Source: Allofournierella_A excrementavium (GTDB lineage Bacteria > Bacillota > Clostridia > Oscillospirales > Ruminococcaceae). From it: a stretch of DNA of 64,000 bases. The stretch spans positions 1 to 64,000 of the forward strand of contig DWVE01000073.1 of assembly GCA_019120375.1 (NCBI GenBank). Direction: 5' to 3'. Positions 62,095-64,000 of the stretch are shown in pieces. Position 1 is the stretch's first letter. Every line of letters begins with the position of its first letter. The notes beneath the pieces are model-generated. The model saw only the letters and a list, made by a program, of their open reading frames with translations, was not told the DNA's origin and searched no databases. The translations under genes were made by a program, and so were the position numbers.

Positions 62095-62973
62095 TTACCC
62101 CCGTGTGCCCTCGATGGAGCTGTCATGGCTCCAGCCCTGCAGGTCGGTGGGGGTCAGGTTCTGGGTGAAGGCCTCGCTGTTCTTAAAGGCCTCCCAGTCA
62201 GTGGCCGCCGCCCGGCTGCGGATGGCGGTGCCGTCCAGATAGCTGTCGTCCCAGGGGTTGGCCGGGTCGGGGTCGGTGGGGTCCCAGCCGCGAAGCGTCT
62301 CGTCCGCCGGGTCGATGTACAGCGTCTCCGGCTTGCCCATGGGGCCGGGGTTCTCCGCGTCGTCATAGATGACCACCGGCGTGCCGATGGGGCAGTTTTC
62401 GTAGATCCAGCGCACGTCCGCCACCGCCAGCCGGATGCACCCCAGCGAGGCGGGGGTGCCCAGCTGGTTGAACTGGTCGTATTCCAGATCGTCCTTGTGC
62501 TGGGTGTAGTAGGGCACACTGTGGAAGAGATAGGGCCCGTCGATGCGGGTGGCGTACTGGCCGTAGCAGGGGCCGGAGAGCAGCCGCCAGTCGTAGTTCA
62601 CCGGGGTGGAAAAGCTGCCGATGGGGGTGTCCTCGCCGCCGCTGCATACCATGGCCATGTAGGGCGCCGAGTAGCTGCCCGCGCCGTCGTCGGCATACAC
62701 CGTCACGCAGCTGGCCGCCCGGTTCACGCAGATGAGGTAGGGAAAGCCCTCCTGCACCGCGAAGGAGAAGTTTTCAAAGCCCGGCTGGGCAGGCAGCCAT
62801 TCCCGAAAGGCCGCGGCGGCCTCGGCCCAGGCGGCCTCCGGGTCCGGCGTGGCGGTGGGTTCGGGCACGGCGGTGGGCTCGGGCGTGGCGGCGGGCAGGG
62901 AGGGCGCCGCCGGCTGGCCGGCGCACCCCGCCAGCATCAAAAGGCAGACAAACAGCAAAAGCAGTCGTTTCAT
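62095..62973 (-). CDS. L,D-transpeptidase lipoprotein (YkuD domain)
   Basis: A 292-residue lipoprotein with signal peptide ending MLAGC (Cys17), a Pro/Thr/Glu-rich linker (about 22-50) and a YkuD domain. The domain has DTPIGSFSTPVNYDWRL, a His151-Ser start of the HSVPYYTQ loop and the active-site motif SLGCIRLA with Cys179. It would form 3-3 cross-links in peptidoglycan or attach molecules to it. A C-terminal extension of about 70 residues after VIYDD is acidic and unfamiliar. Divergent from pyrC; monocistronic. Confidence 0.92.
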   Translation of the reverse strand: MKRLLLLFVCLLMLAGCAGQPAAPSLPAATPEPTAVPEPTATPDPEAAWAEAAAAFREWLPAQPGFENFSFAVQEGFPYLICVNRAASCVTVYADDGAGSYSAPYMAMVCSGGEDTPIGSFSTPVNYDWRLLSGPCYGQYATRIDGPYLFHSVPYYTQHKDDLEYDQFNQLGTPASLGCIRLAVADVRWIYENCPIGTPVVIYDDAENPGPMGKPETLYIDPADETLRGWDPTDPDPANPWDDSYLDGTAIRSRAAATDWEAFKNSEAFTQNLTPTDLQGWSHDSSIEGTRG

Positions 62974-63067
62974 CGCAAAAAGCTCCTCTCCGCGCCCGGG
63001 GGCCCCGGGCGCTGTTCACAGTGTAGCGCAAAGCGCCGCCCGGCGCAAGGGGCGGCGGCGGGCAGGC

Positions 63068-63096
63068 TTGACGCACAGTAAAAAGTATGCTATTAT
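63068..63096 (+). promoter_or_regulatory. Promoter of pyrC
   Basis: TTGACG (63068-63073), a 17-base spacer and TATTAT (63091-63096) preceded by TGC. It lies about 190 bases before pyrC, leaving a long leader that contains a short coding region and a terminator. Together these account for the 316-base gap 62974-63289. Confidence 0.78.
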
Positions 63097-63134
63097 TAAG
63101 CGATTTAACACGCAGGGAAAGGGGCCGGCACGCA

Positions 63135-63206
63135 ATGACCCACCGATTTGCACAGCATTGGGTTTTTGGTTTGCGGGCCCGTGTTTTTTCTGCGTTTTTT
63201 CTTTGA
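63135..63206 (+). CDS. pyrC leader peptide (proposed)
   Basis: A 23-codon frame from ATG 63135 to TGA 63204-63206, beginning MTHRFAQHWVFG and ending RVFSAFFL, is preceded by AGGGAAAGGGG at a normal distance. Its mRNA is rich in U-runs, including two of six in a row (63184-63189 and 63195-63200). The stop codon touches the first base of the terminator hairpin. This is the arrangement expected for UTP-sensitive attenuation, in which a ribosome close behind a slowed polymerase prevents the hairpin. Inferred from layout; not recognised as a known leader. Confidence 0.55.
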   Translation: MTHRFAQHWVFGLRARVFSAFFL

Positions 63207-63238
63207 CTTTTCCTTTTCGGGGGAAAAGTTTTTTTTTA
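63206..63238 (+). terminator. Attenuator terminator before pyrC
   Basis: ACTTTTCC (63206-63213) pairs with GGAAAAGT (63222-63229), loop TTTTCGGG, followed by eight T. It stands between the promoter and the pyrC start, about 52 bases before the ATG. Confidence 0.7.
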
Positions 63239-63289
63239 CCCAAAACCCGGCCCCTGCGGCCGCGGGATATGGAAAGGAGCGAACCGCGC

Positions 63290-64000
63290 ATGCTGCTGAA
63301 AAACGCCCGCCTTGCCTCGGGCCAGCCGGTGGACCTGCTGCTGAAAGACGGCCTCATCGCCGCCATGGGCCTGGACCTTGCCGCTGACGGCGAAGAGGTG
63401 CTGGACTGCGCCGGCCGCACGGTGCTGCCCGCCTTCGTGGACCTGCACTGCCACTGGCGCACCCCCGGCTTTGAGTACAAGGAGGACATCGCCACCGGCT
63501 CGGCTGCCGCCGCCGCGGGCGGCTACACCTTCGTGAACCTGATGCCCAACACAAAGCCCGTCTGCTCCTCGGCGGACATCGCCCACAGCGTGATGGCCGA
63601 GGCCGAGCGCATCGGCCTGTGCGCCGCGAACCAGACGGTGAGCATCACCCAGAACTTCGACGGCCATACCCTGGACCACCTCAAGACCCTGCCGGAGGAC
63701 CTGAAGTTCATCACCGAGGACGGCAAGGGCGTGCAGTCCGGCAACGTGATGGCCAAAGCCTTCGCCATCGCCGCCCAGCGGGGCCTCACCGTTATGAGCC
63801 ACGCCGAGGACATGGACATCTCCCCCTGGGACTACCGGCTGGCGGAGAACATCGAGACGGTGCGCAACCTGCACCTGAGCGAATACTACGGCACGCGGCT
63901 GCACATGTGCCACGTGAGCACCAAAGAAGCGGTGGAGGCCATCGGCGCGGCCAAGTGGAAGGGCGTGCCGGTCACCTGCGAGGTCACCCCCCACCACCTG
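63290..64000 (+). CDS. pyrC: Dihydroorotase (partial, runs off the window)
   Basis: The first 237 residues of a type I dihydroorotase, which closes carbamoyl aspartate to dihydroorotate in pyrimidine synthesis. Zinc ligands are His53 and His55 in DLHCHWRTPGFEYKED (with Arg57 replacing the usual position for carboxylate binding), a SHAED segment and HMCHVSTKEAVE, then CEVTPHH at the edge. MPNTKP is the family marker. The usual H-[VL]-R-E/D-P-G reads HWRTPG here. ATG at 63290 follows AAAGGAG. No stop codon is in the window. Confidence 0.92.
   Translation, partial: MLLKNARLASGQPVDLLLKDGLIAAMGLDLAADGEEVLDCAGRTVLPAFVDLHCHWRTPGFEYKEDIATGSAAAAAGGYTFVNLMPNTKPVCSSADIAHSVMAEAERIGLCAANQTVSITQNFDGHTLDHLKTLPEDLKFITEDGKGVQSGNVMAKAFAIAAQRGLTVMSHAEDMDISPWDYRLAENIETVRNLHLSEYYGTRLHMCHVSTKEAVEAIGAAKWKGVPVTCEVTPHHL

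Noticed and set aside
1..64000. tRNA, rRNA, CRISPR arrays and prophage genes
   Set aside because: Looked for on both strands by typical sequences and repeats; none was found by eye.

Overview
The window comes from a GC-rich, strictly anaerobic, Gram-positive-type bacterium. It is most likely a member of the Clostridia near the Oscillospiraceae/Ruminococcaceae (Faecalibacterium, Subdoligranulum and Gemmiger relatives). The grounds are oxygen and NO defence by a flavodiiron protein and high-molecular-weight rubredoxin, an anaerobic class III ribonucleotide reductase, FakA/Asp23 genes, many lipoproteins with no outer-membrane genes, SD-led starts (ATG, GTG and TTG), and promoters with a TATAAT box often preceded by TGn. 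I saw no rRNA, tRNA, prophage or CRISPR array. The only mobile DNA is the right end of an IS3-family element at the left edge (1-130).

Layout. 164-8575 (minus): fprA, then a probable long operon read rpe, rnfD-, rnfE- and rnfA-like genes, a glycosidase-like exported protein, a DUF1015 protein and a DEAD-box helicase. 8710-10870 (minus): a two-component system. 11127-12942 (plus): ychF and mtnN. 13050-16355 (minus): a small helical protein, malQ and an orphan sugar-type binding lipoprotein. 16471-19904 (plus): alaX, trmB and an alanine/glycine symporter. 19989-26358: a LysR-controlled catabolic/transport block (SLC13 transporter, SDR, amidohydrolase and a frameshifted BCCT transporter). 26416-28360 (minus): a HAD phosphatase and DinB. 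28446-32854 (plus): a PF06541 membrane protein, a frameshifted LuxR-type regulator, a structured leader and a frameshifted DUF6273/collagen-like surface protein. 32948-35652 (minus): hrb, a flippase and a YgjP-like metalloprotease.

35968-39041 (plus) holds the anaerobic ribonucleotide reductase. The large subunit stops after its cysteine-rich zinc region, and its glycyl-radical tail is a separate 48-residue gene with its own promoter and RBS, overlapping nrdG. 39205-46946 (plus) is a two-component system, three related membrane-anchored proteins of unknown function, a C39-like peptidase and a lipoprotein. Two transcription units here carry an identical 16-base box at the same distance from the -10. 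47007-49049 is recG. 49199-53449 has a sigma factor fused to a membrane segment and ectodomain, a TPR protein, a small membrane protein and an ECF sigma factor, with a second shared promoter-like motif. 53507-57181 (minus): fakA, an Asp23 protein and an oligopeptide-binding lipoprotein. 57405-58680 (plus): a CBS protein, a flavin reductase and a 37-residue protein. 58696-61840 (minus): a MacAB-like export system. 62095-62973: an L,D-transpeptidase. 63290 to the end: pyrC, preceded by a leader peptide and terminator that look like UTP-sensitive coupled attenuation.

The most notable items are the split class III ribonucleotide reductase, the pyrC leader, the box-controlled two-component/paralogue locus, the membrane-tethered sigma factor and the three-gene Rnf remnant. 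Four probable frameshifts (near 21113, 29580, 29985 and 31048) affect three genes. Whether they are real mutations or base-calling errors cannot be told from the sequence alone. All function calls are by motif recognition, with no database search.
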